Assembly: GCA_030832695.1 (NCBI GenBank)
Contig: JAURIP010000061.1
Coordinates: forward strand, 1-8,169
Source of the DNA: Sediminibacterium sp.
GTDB taxonomy: Bacteria; Bacteroidota; Bacteroidia; Chitinophagales; Chitinophagaceae
Reading direction: 5' to 3'
DNA length: 8,169 nt
In this document: positions 1 through 7,588 of the stretch, in pieces
Position numbering within the stretch: position 1 is the first letter of the stretch
Layout of the letters: each line of letters starts with the position of its first letter
The notes under the pieces: generated by a model
Seen by the model: only the letters and a program-made list of their open reading frames with translations
Databases searched by the model: none
What the model was told of the DNA's origin: nothing
Program-made: the position numbers and the translations under genes

Positions 1-1428
1 AAACTGCCAGCAACAGAAAGGAAAAAGAATTATAAAGAATTCGTGGATTTATTACCCGATCAAAAACTAAATGAACAATCAGCACGTTGTATGAATTGCG
101 GTGTACCCTTTTGTCATAATGGGTGCCCTTTAGGAAATATTATTCCTGAATTCAATGATGCTGTATATCGAAAAGAATGGAAGGATGCTTATGAAATATT
201 AATCTCTACCAATAATTTTCCAGAATTTACAGGACGCATATGCCCTGCACCTTGTGAAAGTGCTTGTGTTTTAGGCATTAATCAACCCGCAGTTGCTATT
301 GAAGAAATTGAAAAACATATCATAGAAATTGCATTTGAAAAAGGGTTTGTAGCACCGCGCAAACCAACACTAAGAACAGGAAAAAAAGTAGCAGTCATTG
401 GATCAGGACCTGCAGGTTTAGCCACTGCTGCACAATTAAATTATGCTGGACATGAAGTCACCGTGTTTGAAAGAGATCCAAAGCCAGGCGGCTTACTAAG
501 ATTTGGCATCCCTGATTTTAAATTAGAAAAAACGGTTGTGGAAAGACGCATTGCCGTTTTAGAAGAAGAAGGCATTCAATTTATATGCAATGCCAATGTA
601 GGTGTGAATGTAAGAGTTAATGATATCATGCGTGATTATCATGCAGTGGTGTTGGCAGGCGGATCAACCATCCCGAGAGATTTAACCATTCCTGGTCGCG
701 ATTTAAAGGGTGTGCATTACGCTATGGAATTTTTAAAACAACAAAACAAAAGAGTCAGCAACATTATCCTTGAGGAGCAAGATATTAAAGCAACTAAAAA
801 AAATGTGGTGGTGATTGGAGGAGGAGATACTGGAAGTGATTGTGTAGGTACTTCTAATAGACATGATGCAAAATCAATTACACAGTTTGAATTACTACCA
901 AAACCGCCAGAAGAAAGAGAAGAATATATGCCATGGCCTACCTACCCTATGTTATTAAAAACGACTAGTTCTCACGAGGAAGGCTCAGATAGAATTTGGG
1001 GTGTTGCTACAAAAGCATTTATTGGTGATGAAAATGGCAATTTAAAAGCTTTACAAATTGTAGACCTAGCATGGACAAGCAGTCCAGATGGCAGACCTTC
1101 AAAATTCACTGAAAAGGAAGGAAGCATTAGAGAAATTCCTTGTGAATTAGCATTATTAGCCATGGGATTTTTGCATGCTGACCCTGCTGGTATCATCGAC
1201 GAGCTTGATGTTGCTTTAGATGAAAGAGGAAATGTAAAGGCATCAGAACAAACCTATAAAACAAATATTGCCAAGGTTTTCACCGCAGGTGATATGCGTC
1301 GTGGACAATCATTAGTCGTTTGGGCGATTAGCGAGGGGCGCGAATGCGCGCGTCAAGTGGATATATTTTTAACAGGCTCCACTTTATTAGCTTCAAAAGA
1401 TGCTAGCTTATTCGTTCAATCAAGCTAA
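1..1428 (+). CDS. gltD: Glutamate synthase (NADPH) small subunit, 5'-truncated by window edge
   Basis: GltD is the flavoprotein half of glutamate synthase. It takes electrons from NADPH and passes them through FAD and Fe-S clusters to GltB, which makes glutamate from glutamine and 2-oxoglutarate in the cytoplasm. Numbering from the first codon in the window, seven cysteines (30, 33, 38, 42, 81, 85, 89) lie in the CMNCGVPFC...GCP and CPAPCESAC motifs that bind the N-terminal 4Fe-4S clusters. The FAD motif GSGPAG is at 134-139, the NADPH motif GGGDTG at 273-278, and the C-terminal flavin-contact motif FTAGDMRRG starts at 427. The frame is open to base 1 and the upstream residues ([13 protein letters not shown]) fit the GltD N-terminus, so the GTG at 43 is internal. 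With 475 codons visible against about 472 in E. coli, probably only 15-20 residues are missing. A C-terminal tail of about 15 residues is the only oddity. A gltB is expected to the left (inference). Confidence 0.96.
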   Translation, partial: KLPATERKKNYKEFVDLLPDQKLNEQSARCMNCGVPFCHNGCPLGNIIPEFNDAVYRKEWKDAYEILISTNNFPEFTGRICPAPCESACVLGINQPAVAIEEIEKHIIEIAFEKGFVAPRKPTLRTGKKVAVIGSGPAGLATAAQLNYAGHEVTVFERDPKPGGLLRFGIPDFKLEKTVVERRIAVLEEEGIQFICNANVGVNVRVNDIMRDYHAVVLAGGSTIPRDLTIPGRDLKGVHYAMEFLKQQNKRVSNIILEEQDIKATKKNVVVIGGGDTGSDCVGTSNRHDAKSITQFELLPKPPEEREEYMPWPTYPMLLKTTSSHEEGSDRIWGVATKAFIGDENGNLKALQIVDLAWTSSPDGRPSKFTEKEGSIREIPCELALLAMGFLHADPAGIIDELDVALDERGNVKASEQTYKTNIAKVFTAGDMRRGQSLVVWAISEGRECARQVDIFLTGSTLLASKDASLFVQSS

Positions 1429-1451
1429 CCCAATTCATATAAATTTTACTG

Positions 1452-1487
1452 AATAGGGCTAAATATAATATTTAGCCCTATTTTTTT
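1452..1487 (+). terminator. Intrinsic terminator of gltD
   Basis: A perfect 14-bp stem (1452-1465 pairs with 1469-1482, core AATAGGGCTAAATA) with a 3-nt loop is followed directly by a T-run to 1487. It lies 23 bp after the gltD stop. It separates the gltD transcript from amt, so amt needs its own promoter. Confidence 0.9.
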
Positions 1488-1726
1488 GCGCATTTTTTGT
1501 TTTTAGCCGAATTTATTCAACTTTTTTTCCACATTAATTTTTTTATATAAATTAAAATATTTTATAATAAAATAATAGCACATTGACTATTAGCCAATAT
1601 TTAGATACTTTACATTTATATTATATTTAATTATATATAAGTATATAAAAATATTTAATCCATTTTTTATTAGTTTTACTCTGTAAACAACATATATAAT
1701 TTTTCTTAATACTAAATCAACAACAA
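1488..1726 (+). promoter_or_regulatory. Very AT-rich intergenic region carrying the amt promoter (box not resolved)
   Basis: The stretch between the gltD terminator and amt contains no credible gene. From 1561 to 1680 I count about 16 G or C bases in 120. Because the upstream terminator is strong, the amt promoter must lie here. The best matches to the Bacteroidota pattern (TTG near -33, TAnnTTTG near -7) are imperfect: TTG at 1583-1585 with TACTTTAC at 1606-1613 (20-nt spacing), TAGTTTTA at 1671-1678, and TAATTTTT at 1697-1704. I see no sigma-54 pattern (GG-N10-GC). There is no Shine-Dalgarno sequence before the amt ATG; the leader reads AATCAACAACAA. The region certainly must hold a promoter, but its exact position is uncertain. 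Confidence 0.45.
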
Positions 1727-3076
1727 ATGAAAAACCCAGTAGTACAAAAATTTGCTCCCTTCGTTCTATTACTGATCGTTGCAGTATTAGCCTTGTTTGT
1801 CCCACAACTTCCAAGTTATGCAGGCGAATACAGCGCGGCAGATATTGCATGGATTTTAGTAGCCACCGCCCTAGTGTTCATTATGACACCAGGTCTCGCC
1901 TTTTTTTACGGCGGTATGGTGCATCGTAAAAACATTATCTCTACCATGATTAAAAGTATGGTGTCTGCAGGTATTGTATCTGTCATTTGGATCAGCTTTG
2001 GTTATAGTTTAAGTTTTGGAGAAAGTTTGAATGGTATTATTGGAAATCCAATGACGCATTTATTTTTTAAAGGTGTTGTTGATGGTGCACCCACTTTACA
2101 AGGGGGTTCCGCTATGACCATTCCTTTATTATTGTTTGCATTATTTCAATTGATGTTTGCCATCATCACTCCAGGATTGGTAGTAGGTGCAGTTGCAGAA
2201 AGAATCAAGTTTACTGCATACATTTTATTTATAGTTTTATTTATTATACTCGTATATGCACCTTTAGCGCATTGGTCATGGCACCCACAAGGATTTTTAT
2301 TTAAAATGGGTGCGCTTGATTTTGCCGGCGGAACAGTAGTACATATTAGTGCGGGCTGTGCTGCATTAGCAGGTGCAATTGTATTAAAATCTCGTCGTTC
2401 AAAATTAGAACAACAAGAAATTCCCCCAGCGAATATCCCTTATGTATTAATTGGAACAGGCTTACTTTGGTTTGGTTGGTTTGGATTTAATGCAGGATCT
2501 GCATTAGGTGCCAATGCCCTATCTATTAATGCATTTGCAACGACCAACACTGCTGCTGCTGCGGCAGGGTTGGCCTGGATGTTTTTTGATGTATTAAAAG
2601 GTAAAAAACCATCGGTACTAGGATTTTGTATTGGTGCTGTAGTTGGATTGGTTGCCATTACACCCGCTGCTGGATTTGTTGGTATTCCACAAAGTATTTT
2701 TATTGGTATGGTCGCTGCTATTGTTTCAAATGTAGCAAGTCATGCATTTAAATTATCAAGAGTGGATGACACTTTAGATGTATTTCCTTGTCATGGTATT
2801 GGTGGAATGGTAGGTATGTTAATGACCGGTATTTTTGCTTCAAAAGGTGTAAATGCTGGAGGAAATGATGGTTTATTTTATGGTAATCCAGCCTTTTTCT
2901 TGGTACAATTAAAAGCAATGTTGATTGTAGTTGCGTATAGTTTTTCTGTCTCCTTTGTGATATTTAAATTCATCGCTATTATTATGCCTTTGCGTGTAAC
3001 TGAAGAAGATGAAGAATTAGGATTGGACGCTTCACAACACGATGAAAAATATGGCAGAAATCCTTCAAAATCATAA
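1727..3076 (+). CDS. amt: Ammonium transporter, Amt/AmtB family
   Basis: This inner-membrane channel brings ammonium into the cell and works as a trimer. The 449-residue protein is hydrophobic with about 11 core helices. Residues 1-32 look like a cleavable signal peptide ending SYA, as E. coli AmtB also has. The conduction residues align by motif with E. coli AmtB: W185 (W148), D198 in LDFAGGTVVH (D160), twin histidines H206 and H356 (H168, H318), gate Phe F144 and F254 (F107, F215), and S258 in GWFGFNAGS (S219). The motifs VGAVAERIKF and DVFPCHGIGG are intact. The C-terminal tail carries EELGLDASQHDE, resembling the cytosolic tail that P-II proteins contact, but no glnB is visible nearby. 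The ATG at 1727 is the first start in the frame with a complete signal peptide. A porin gene follows 77 bp later with no terminator between, so co-transcription is likely. Confidence 0.97.
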   Translation: MKNPVVQKFAPFVLLLIVAVLALFVPQLPSYAGEYSAADIAWILVATALVFIMTPGLAFFYGGMVHRKNIISTMIKSMVSAGIVSVIWISFGYSLSFGESLNGIIGNPMTHLFFKGVVDGAPTLQGGSAMTIPLLLFALFQLMFAIITPGLVVGAVAERIKFTAYILFIVLFIILVYAPLAHWSWHPQGFLFKMGALDFAGGTVVHISAGCAALAGAIVLKSRRSKLEQQEIPPANIPYVLIGTGLLWFGWFGFNAGSALGANALSINAFATTNTAAAAAGLAWMFFDVLKGKKPSVLGFCIGAVVGLVAITPAAGFVGIPQSIFIGMVAAIVSNVASHAFKLSRVDDTLDVFPCHGIGGMVGMLMTGIFASKGVNAGGNDGLFYGNPAFFLVQLKAMLIVVAYSFSVSFVIFKFIAIIMPLRVTEEDEELGLDASQHDEKYGRNPSKS

Positions 3077-3085
3077 ACAAAAACA

Positions 3086-3130
3086 GGTACAGCGGTGATC
3101 AGCTTCTGAGAAAAGCCCATCTGCTGTACC
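3086..3130 (+). promoter_or_regulatory. Inverted-repeat RNA structure between amt and the porin gene
   Basis: The arms GGTACAGCGG (3086-3095) and CTGCTGTACC (3121-3130) form ten pairs, nine Watson-Crick and one G-U. Inside the 25-nt loop a small second stem is possible (GCTT 3102-3105 with AAGC 3113-3116). No T-run follows on the plus strand, so it does not look like a terminator for amt. It ends 23 nt before the porin ATG. It could be an mRNA stability or processing element, a translation-control leader for the porin, or a protein-binding site. On the minus strand the stem is followed by TGTTTTTGTTT, but no gene is transcribed toward it from the right in this neighbourhood. I do not recognise it as a known riboswitch. 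Confidence 0.5.
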
Positions 3131-3153
3131 CATCAAAATTAAAATCTATTACA

Positions 3154-4197
3154 ATGTTAAAAAAAATTTCGTCATTAGCGCTACTGTTTTCAATAATTAA
3201 TACAAGTTTCGCGCAAAAGGATTCAACTGCACCTAAATACAGCATCACTACAAGTGGGTCTGTTGATGCTTATTTCAGAAATAGCTTTTCAGCTCCTTCA
3301 GGGATTACGAATAACTTGACAAGTTTTACCAATTCAAATAAAAAATTAGCCCTAGGTATGGCTAGCTTAAAAGTAGATCAAAGTATAGGAAAATTTGCCG
3401 CTACTGTTGACCTTGGTGTAGGTAAAAGAGCAGAAGAATTTTCATACAATGACAATGGCTTTTTGGCATATTTAAAACAAGCATATATGTCTTATACCCT
3501 TACCGATAAACTTAAAATAAGCGCAGGTAAATGGGCTACGCATGTCGGCTATGAATTACTAGATGCCCCATTGAATAGAAACTATAGTATGTCCTATGGC
3601 TTTTCCTATGGCCCATTTTTCCATACTGGAGTTAAAGCGGAATATGCATTATCAGGTAAATCAAGTTTCATGATTGGTATTGCCAATCCGACTGACTATG
3701 TTACAACGCCTTCGGCATCAAAAGTTTTAATTGCACAATTTAGCACCAAGTTATTTGAAGATAAAACGACTATTTACGCCAACTACCAAGGAGGAAATAC
3801 GGGAGGCAGCACTAGCTTTTCTCAAATTGACCTTGTGATAAATAATACACTATCAAGTAAATTGGCACTTAATTATGATGGTACCATTTATAGTGCTAAA
3901 GATGGCAAAAGTTCCAACTGGAAAAGCAACGCTTTATATGTAAACTATGACCCAACAAGTGCAATTGGATTCACATTAAGATCTGAACTATTTGATGATA
4001 AAAGTGGATTATCTGCAGGTGCATTTGGCACATCGATTTTCGCAAATACTTTATCTATGAATTATAAAATAAAAAAATTGACCATCATCCCAGAGCTTAG
4101 ATTGGATAATGCAAAAGATAATTTATACTTTAACAGTGATAATATTGCGACGGGCAGTAATACCAGTTTTATTATAGCTGCAGTATATAAATTTTAG
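3154..4197 (+). CDS. Outer-membrane beta-barrel porin, BBP2-like
   Basis: The 347-residue precursor has a clear signal peptide: basic MLKK, a hydrophobic core, and predicted cleavage after SFA (residue 20) leaving an N-terminal Gln, as is common in Bacteroidota. The mature part alternates polar and hydrophobic residues with many aromatic-ended strands. It finishes with IIAAVYKF, an outer-membrane assembly signal with a terminal Phe. The AGKWATHVGYE stretch (about 124-134), NRNYS (141-145) and PFFHTG (154-159) resemble the Bacteroidota BBP2 'OmpL-like porin' family; this assignment is from memory of the family pattern. The gene probably shares a transcript with amt and ends in a strong terminator. 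Adjacency suggests outer-membrane passage of ammonium or other small nitrogen compounds, but substrate specificity cannot be read from the sequence. The start has no Shine-Dalgarno sequence; the leader is AAAATCTATTACA. Confidence 0.85.
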   Translation: MLKKISSLALLFSIINTSFAQKDSTAPKYSITTSGSVDAYFRNSFSAPSGITNNLTSFTNSNKKLALGMASLKVDQSIGKFAATVDLGVGKRAEEFSYNDNGFLAYLKQAYMSYTLTDKLKISAGKWATHVGYELLDAPLNRNYSMSYGFSYGPFFHTGVKAEYALSGKSSFMIGIANPTDYVTTPSASKVLIAQFSTKLFEDKTTIYANYQGGNTGGSTSFSQIDLVINNTLSSKLALNYDGTIYSAKDGKSSNWKSNALYVNYDPTSAIGFTLRSELFDDKSGLSAGAFGTSIFANTLSMNYKIKKLTIIPELRLDNAKDNLYFNSDNIATGSNTSFIIAAVYKF

Positions 4198-4227
4198 TTT
4201 TTTTGGTTTTTAAGCAAGCAATCGTAC

Positions 4228-4255
4228 GGCCTGAATTTCTATTCGGGCCTTTTTT
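4228..4255 (+). terminator. Intrinsic terminator of the amt-porin unit
   Basis: A 9-bp stem (GGCCTGAAT 4228-4236 with ATTCGGGCC 4241-4249, one G-U pair) and a TTCT loop are followed by six T residues (4250-4255). It lies 30 bp after the porin stop and only 18 nt before the plsC start codon. Confidence 0.9.
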
Positions 4256-4273
4256 ATTATATTAGTGGAACCA

Positions 4274-5035
4274 ATGAAAAAAGCCACTCGTCTCCTTCAG
4301 CTCATTTACTGTTTTTACGCTATACTTATTTTTGCCCTATTGACCATATTATCAGTCATAGCTATGGCATTAGTACTCCCTTTTGGAAGGGAAAAATTGA
4401 GTGATAGGATTTATAAAATATGCAGGTACTGGTCCAAAATCTTGTACTTTTTCTTAGGGGTAAGGCACCAAGAAATATATGAAGCGCCCCACCAATTTAA
4501 CCAAGCACATATTTTTGTTGGAAACCATAATTCTTACATGGATATCCCCCCCATTGTTCAATTAAAACACCAACCCATTAAACCCTTGGCCAAATTTGAA
4601 TCTTCAAAAATTCCCATCTTCGGATGGATTTATCGAGAAGCCGTTATCATGGTTGACCGAAGCAACCCCGATAAAAGAGCGGAAAGTTTACGCAATTTAA
4701 AAAAAGCCTTATTAAACAAAACCTCTATATTCATTTTCCCAGAAGGAACATTTAGCATGACCGACCAATATCCATTAAAATCATTTTTTAGTGGCGCCTT
4801 TAAATTGGCGATTGAATTAAAAATCCCCATTCAACCAGTTTTATTAGTGGATACCGTTGAAAGGATGCATTTCAATAGTATTTTAACCCTTACCCCTGGC
4901 ATCAGCAGAGTGGTTTATTTAGAAACCATACAAGTGGAAGAATACGACTTGGATCAAGTGGAGGAATTGAAACAAAAAGTGTATAATTTAATGGACCAAG
5001 GCTTAAGAAGATATAGAAACTATCCACCTGCATAG
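4274..5035 (+). CDS. plsC: 1-acyl-sn-glycerol-3-phosphate acyltransferase (PlsC family)
   Basis: PlsC-type enzymes add the second acyl chain to lysophosphatidic acid, giving phosphatidic acid at the inner membrane. The 253-residue protein starts with one or two membrane segments (about residues 8-36). It then shows the acyltransferase motifs: NHNSYMD with catalytic H85 and D90 (motif I), GWIYREA near 117-123 (motif II), FPEGTFS 155-161 (motif III), and IPIQPVLLVDT near 184-194 (motif IV). I chose the ATG at 4274; an in-frame GTG at 4265 would add only MEP. The start sits 18 nt after the preceding terminator and I see no good promoter there, so the promoter probably overlaps that terminator. 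priA follows after 22 bp. Bacteroidota often carry several PlsC paralogues, some acting on ornithine or glycine lipids or other lysolipids, so the acceptor is less certain than the family. Confidence 0.88.
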   Translation: MKKATRLLQLIYCFYAILIFALLTILSVIAMALVLPFGREKLSDRIYKICRYWSKILYFFLGVRHQEIYEAPHQFNQAHIFVGNHNSYMDIPPIVQLKHQPIKPLAKFESSKIPIFGWIYREAVIMVDRSNPDKRAESLRNLKKALLNKTSIFIFPEGTFSMTDQYPLKSFFSGAFKLAIELKIPIQPVLLVDTVERMHFNSILTLTPGISRVVYLETIQVEEYDLDQVEELKQKVYNLMDQGLRRYRNYPPA

Positions 5036-5037
5036 CG

Positions 5038-5045
5038 TATTTTTG
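5038..5045 (+). promoter_or_regulatory. priA: Putative Bacteroidota -7 promoter box for priA
   Basis: TATTTTTG fits the Bacteroidota -7 consensus TAnnTTTG exactly. It begins 3 bp after the plsC stop and ends 12 nt before the priA ATG, so transcription would start only a few bases before the start codon, giving a nearly leaderless mRNA. I find no TTG at the expected -33 distance, so this is a -7-only match. The low-complexity sequence makes a chance match possible. Confidence 0.5.
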
Positions 5046-5057
5046 TAATCGACCCTT

Positions 5058-7493
5058 ATGTACGCAGAAATTATCATACCCTTAGCGCTTCCAAAAAACT
5101 ACACTTGGATGATACCTCCATCGATGGAGTCAGATGTTATGATAGGTATGCGCGTAGAGGTCATGTTAGGTGCTAACAAAAGATATGCGGGTATCATTAA
5201 AAAAATTAGCAATGTAAAACCAGATGGCTTTGATCCAAAACCCATTATTGCTATTTTAGACGAGGAACCAATCGTTTACGAACACCAACTAAAGCTATGG
5301 GAATGGATGGCCGAATATTATATGTGTTCCGAAGGTGAAGTAATGCAGGCAGCTATTCCAAGCCACCTAAAAATTTCAAGCGAAAGTATCTTTATTTTAC
5401 AAGAAGATGCAAATATTGATATAAAAAACTTAAGTGATTCAGAATACATCATTAGTGAAGCCCTTGAAATAAAAAAAGAGTTAAGCTTAATTGAAATTCA
5501 AAAACTATTAAATAAAAAATCAGTCTACCCTGTTGTAAATAAGCTGATTCAAAAAGGAATTTGTGTTGTACAGGAAACCATGCGAGACAAATTCACCATT
5601 AAATCAGAAATATACATTACACTTCACCTGGATTATCGTGATGAAGCGGCATTAGAAAAATTATTAAATAGTTGGTCAAGAGCCCCAAAGCAACTGGATT
5701 TATTATTGGCTTTTTTACATTTCCAAAAAACAGAAGGTGAAGTATCCCAAAAAGCAATTTTAGCAAAAGCGAATGCTTCACATGCCCAACTAAAAGCATT
5801 AATTGAAAAAGGAGTTTTGGTCACTGAAAAAAGAAAAGTGGACCGATTAGCGGTAGATCATACAAAAGGGGATGTTCATTTTCATGCGCTTACCCCATCA
5901 CAAACAAATGCCTTACAAGATATTCAAACACAGCTTGAAACCCAAAATGTAAGTTTACTACATGGGATCACAGGAAGTGGAAAAACACAGATTTATGTAT
6001 CGCTCATTAATGAGGTAATCAAACAGGGTAAGCAGGCATTATATATGCTTCCAGAAATTGCCCTCACTGCGCAAATGATTCGGAGGCTTAAGCAATACTT
6101 TGGAGCCAGTGTCGCCATTTATCATTCAAAATTCAACCCCAATGAACGTGTTGAGATATGGAATAAGGTTAAATCGGGTGAAATTAAAATTGTGCTAGGT
6201 GCTAGATCAGCCTTGTTTTTGCCTTATAAAAACTTATCACTCATTATTATTGATGAGGAACACGACCCATCATATAAGCAGCAGGAACCAGCCCCAAGAT
6301 ACCAAGCAAGGGATACCGCTATTTATTATGCAAATCAATTAAACGCAAAAGTGGTATTAGGATCAGCAACGCCCTCGGTGGAAACATTTTATAATGCAAA
6401 AAATAAAAAATTTGGTTATACCTACTTAAATGAAAGATTCAGTCAGGCAAGTTTGCCCAAAATTGAATTGGTAGATACCAAAAAGCAGCCAGCCAATAGC
6501 GCTATTTTAACGCCTGTACTTTTAGCAGCAATTAAAAAAACGATTGAAAATAAAAAGCAAGTTATTTTATTTCAAAATCGAAGAGGATACGCTCCTTATT
6601 TTATTTGTGAAACCTGTGGCTGGATCCCCCATTGCAAACACTGCGATGTTACACTCACTTATCACAAAGCAAAAAATATGCTTTCCTGCCACTATTGTGG
6701 CACTGGATATCCTATTGTACATACTTGTGAGGCCTGTGGGAAAAACAGTTTCAAACAAAAAAGTTTTGGAACAGAACAAATTGAAGAAAAATTAACCCTA
6801 TCCTTACCGGGTGTTCATGTTGCAAGAATGGACTACGATAATGTAAAAGGGAAAAACGAGCATGATCATTTAATTCAACAATTTGAACAAAAACAAATTG
6901 ACATTTTAGTAGGTACACAAATGGTAGTAAAAGGACTTGATTTTGAGAATGTAGATTTAGTGGGCATCGTGGATGCAGATAGCTTGCTCAACTTTAATCA
7001 TTACCGTGTGAATGAACGTGCCTTTCAAATGATGGAGCAAGTGAGTGGCAGGGCTGGACGAAAAAACGACCATGGAAAAGTTATTATACAAGTAAGCCAA
7101 ACACAACACCCCATTGTACAATATGTAAAGGACCACGACTACTTTGCATTTTATGCATTCGAAATTCAAAATAGAAAACACTTTGCTTATCCTCCATTTA
7201 GTCGTTTAATGAGCATCCTCTTTAAACATCCAGAAAACAATATCGCCGAAGAAGCTGCATTACATTTTTTCCAATCCTTAGGGCCAGCTATACAAAAAAC
7301 AGTATTAGGCCCCGCACAACCCAATATCAATAGGGTACGCAATAAATACATTTGGGAATTATCCATCAAAATTTCAAAACAACCCCAACAGCTTAAACTA
7401 GCCAAGCAACAGTTGCTTCATTTTATAAGATTGATACAAGTTCACCCACGCTACAAATCGGTGCAAATTGTCATTGACATAGATCCAAACTAG
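5058..7493 (+). CDS. priA: Primosomal protein N' (replication restart helicase PriA)
   Basis: PriA is a 3'-to-5' superfamily 2 helicase that recognises stalled or repaired forks and reloads the replisome. The 811-residue protein has the N-terminal 3'-DNA-binding domain (about 1-105) and a winged-helix and linker region (about 110-270). The helicase core follows, with Walker A GITGSGKT (303-310) and the DEEH box (399-402). GSATPS (435-440), GTQMVVKGLDF (619-629) and QVSGRAGR (661-668) are further helicase motifs. Eight zinc-binding cysteines (517, 520, 526, 529, 544, 547, 557, 560) have exactly the spacing of E. coli PriA (3-6-3-15-3-10-3), so both zinc sites are intact. It is about 80 residues longer than E. 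coli PriA (732), mostly between the DNA-binding domain and the helicase core, as I recall for other Bacteroidota PriA proteins. It lies 22 bp after plsC, with its own candidate -7 box, and converges with the OmpA-like gene. Confidence 0.97.
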   Translation: MYAEIIIPLALPKNYTWMIPPSMESDVMIGMRVEVMLGANKRYAGIIKKISNVKPDGFDPKPIIAILDEEPIVYEHQLKLWEWMAEYYMCSEGEVMQAAIPSHLKISSESIFILQEDANIDIKNLSDSEYIISEALEIKKELSLIEIQKLLNKKSVYPVVNKLIQKGICVVQETMRDKFTIKSEIYITLHLDYRDEAALEKLLNSWSRAPKQLDLLLAFLHFQKTEGEVSQKAILAKANASHAQLKALIEKGVLVTEKRKVDRLAVDHTKGDVHFHALTPSQTNALQDIQTQLETQNVSLLHGITGSGKTQIYVSLINEVIKQGKQALYMLPEIALTAQMIRRLKQYFGASVAIYHSKFNPNERVEIWNKVKSGEIKIVLGARSALFLPYKNLSLIIIDEEHDPSYKQQEPAPRYQARDTAIYYANQLNAKVVLGSATPSVETFYNAKNKKFGYTYLNERFSQASLPKIELVDTKKQPANSAILTPVLLAAIKKTIENKKQVILFQNRRGYAPYFICETCGWIPHCKHCDVTLTYHKAKNMLSCHYCGTGYPIVHTCEACGKNSFKQKSFGTEQIEEKLTLSLPGVHVARMDYDNVKGKNEHDHLIQQFEQKQIDILVGTQMVVKGLDFENVDLVGIVDADSLLNFNHYRVNERAFQMMEQVSGRAGRKNDHGKVIIQVSQTQHPIVQYVKDHDYFAFYAFEIQNRKHFAYPPFSRLMSILFKHPENNIAEEAALHFFQSLGPAIQKTVLGPAQPNINRVRNKYIWELSIKISKQPQQLKLAKQQLLHFIRLIQVHPRYKSVQIVIDIDPN

Positions 7494-7524
7494 TTTTATA
7501 TAGTAAAACCTGAAATAACTTCAT

Positions 7525-7563
7525 AAAAAAAGATGCCCCCGAAATTCGAGGGCATCTTTTTTT
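7525..7563. terminator. Bidirectional terminator between priA and the OmpA-like gene
   Basis: A stem built on GATGCC/GGCATC (7532-7537 with 7551-7556) extends inward through C7538-G7550 and, after one C-A mismatch, CGA/TCG. It is flanked by seven A (7525-7531) and seven T (7557-7563). Read on either strand it gives a GC-rich hairpin followed by a T-run, so it can end both converging transcripts. It lies 31 bp after the priA stop and 25 bp beyond the OmpA-like stop. Confidence 0.92.
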
Positions 7564-7588
7564 ATATCGGAAGGTTTTCCTAATTCAA

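Noticed and set aside
43..45. GTG as a start codon for gltD
   Set aside because: The frame stays open to base 1 and the upstream residues fit the GltD N-terminus, so the gene is simply cut by the window edge.
1560..1726. Sigma-54/NtrC-type promoter before amt
   Set aside because: I searched for a GG-N10-GC pattern because amt is often nitrogen-regulated this way, but this stretch contains no GG pair.
1590..1850. 86-codon minus-strand reading frame over the amt promoter and 5' end
   Set aside because: Half is antisense to the conserved amt coding region and half is low-complexity AT-rich DNA; the peptide has no recognisable domain.
2878..3120. 80-codon minus-strand reading frame at the amt 3' end
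   Set aside because: It is mostly the complement of amt and shows no domain, and the intergenic hairpin accounts better for the remaining sequence.
3086..3130. Intrinsic terminator after amt
   Set aside because: The stem is followed by CATCAAAATTAAAATC, without a T-run, on the transcribed strand.
4265..4267. GTG as the plsC start
   Set aside because: An ATG in the same frame three codons later gives a normal basic N-terminus before the first membrane segment; the extension adds only three residues.
6544..6795. 83-codon plus-strand reading frame inside priA
   Set aside because: It is an out-of-frame shadow of the priA zinc-binding region, where the real frame has perfectly spaced cysteines.
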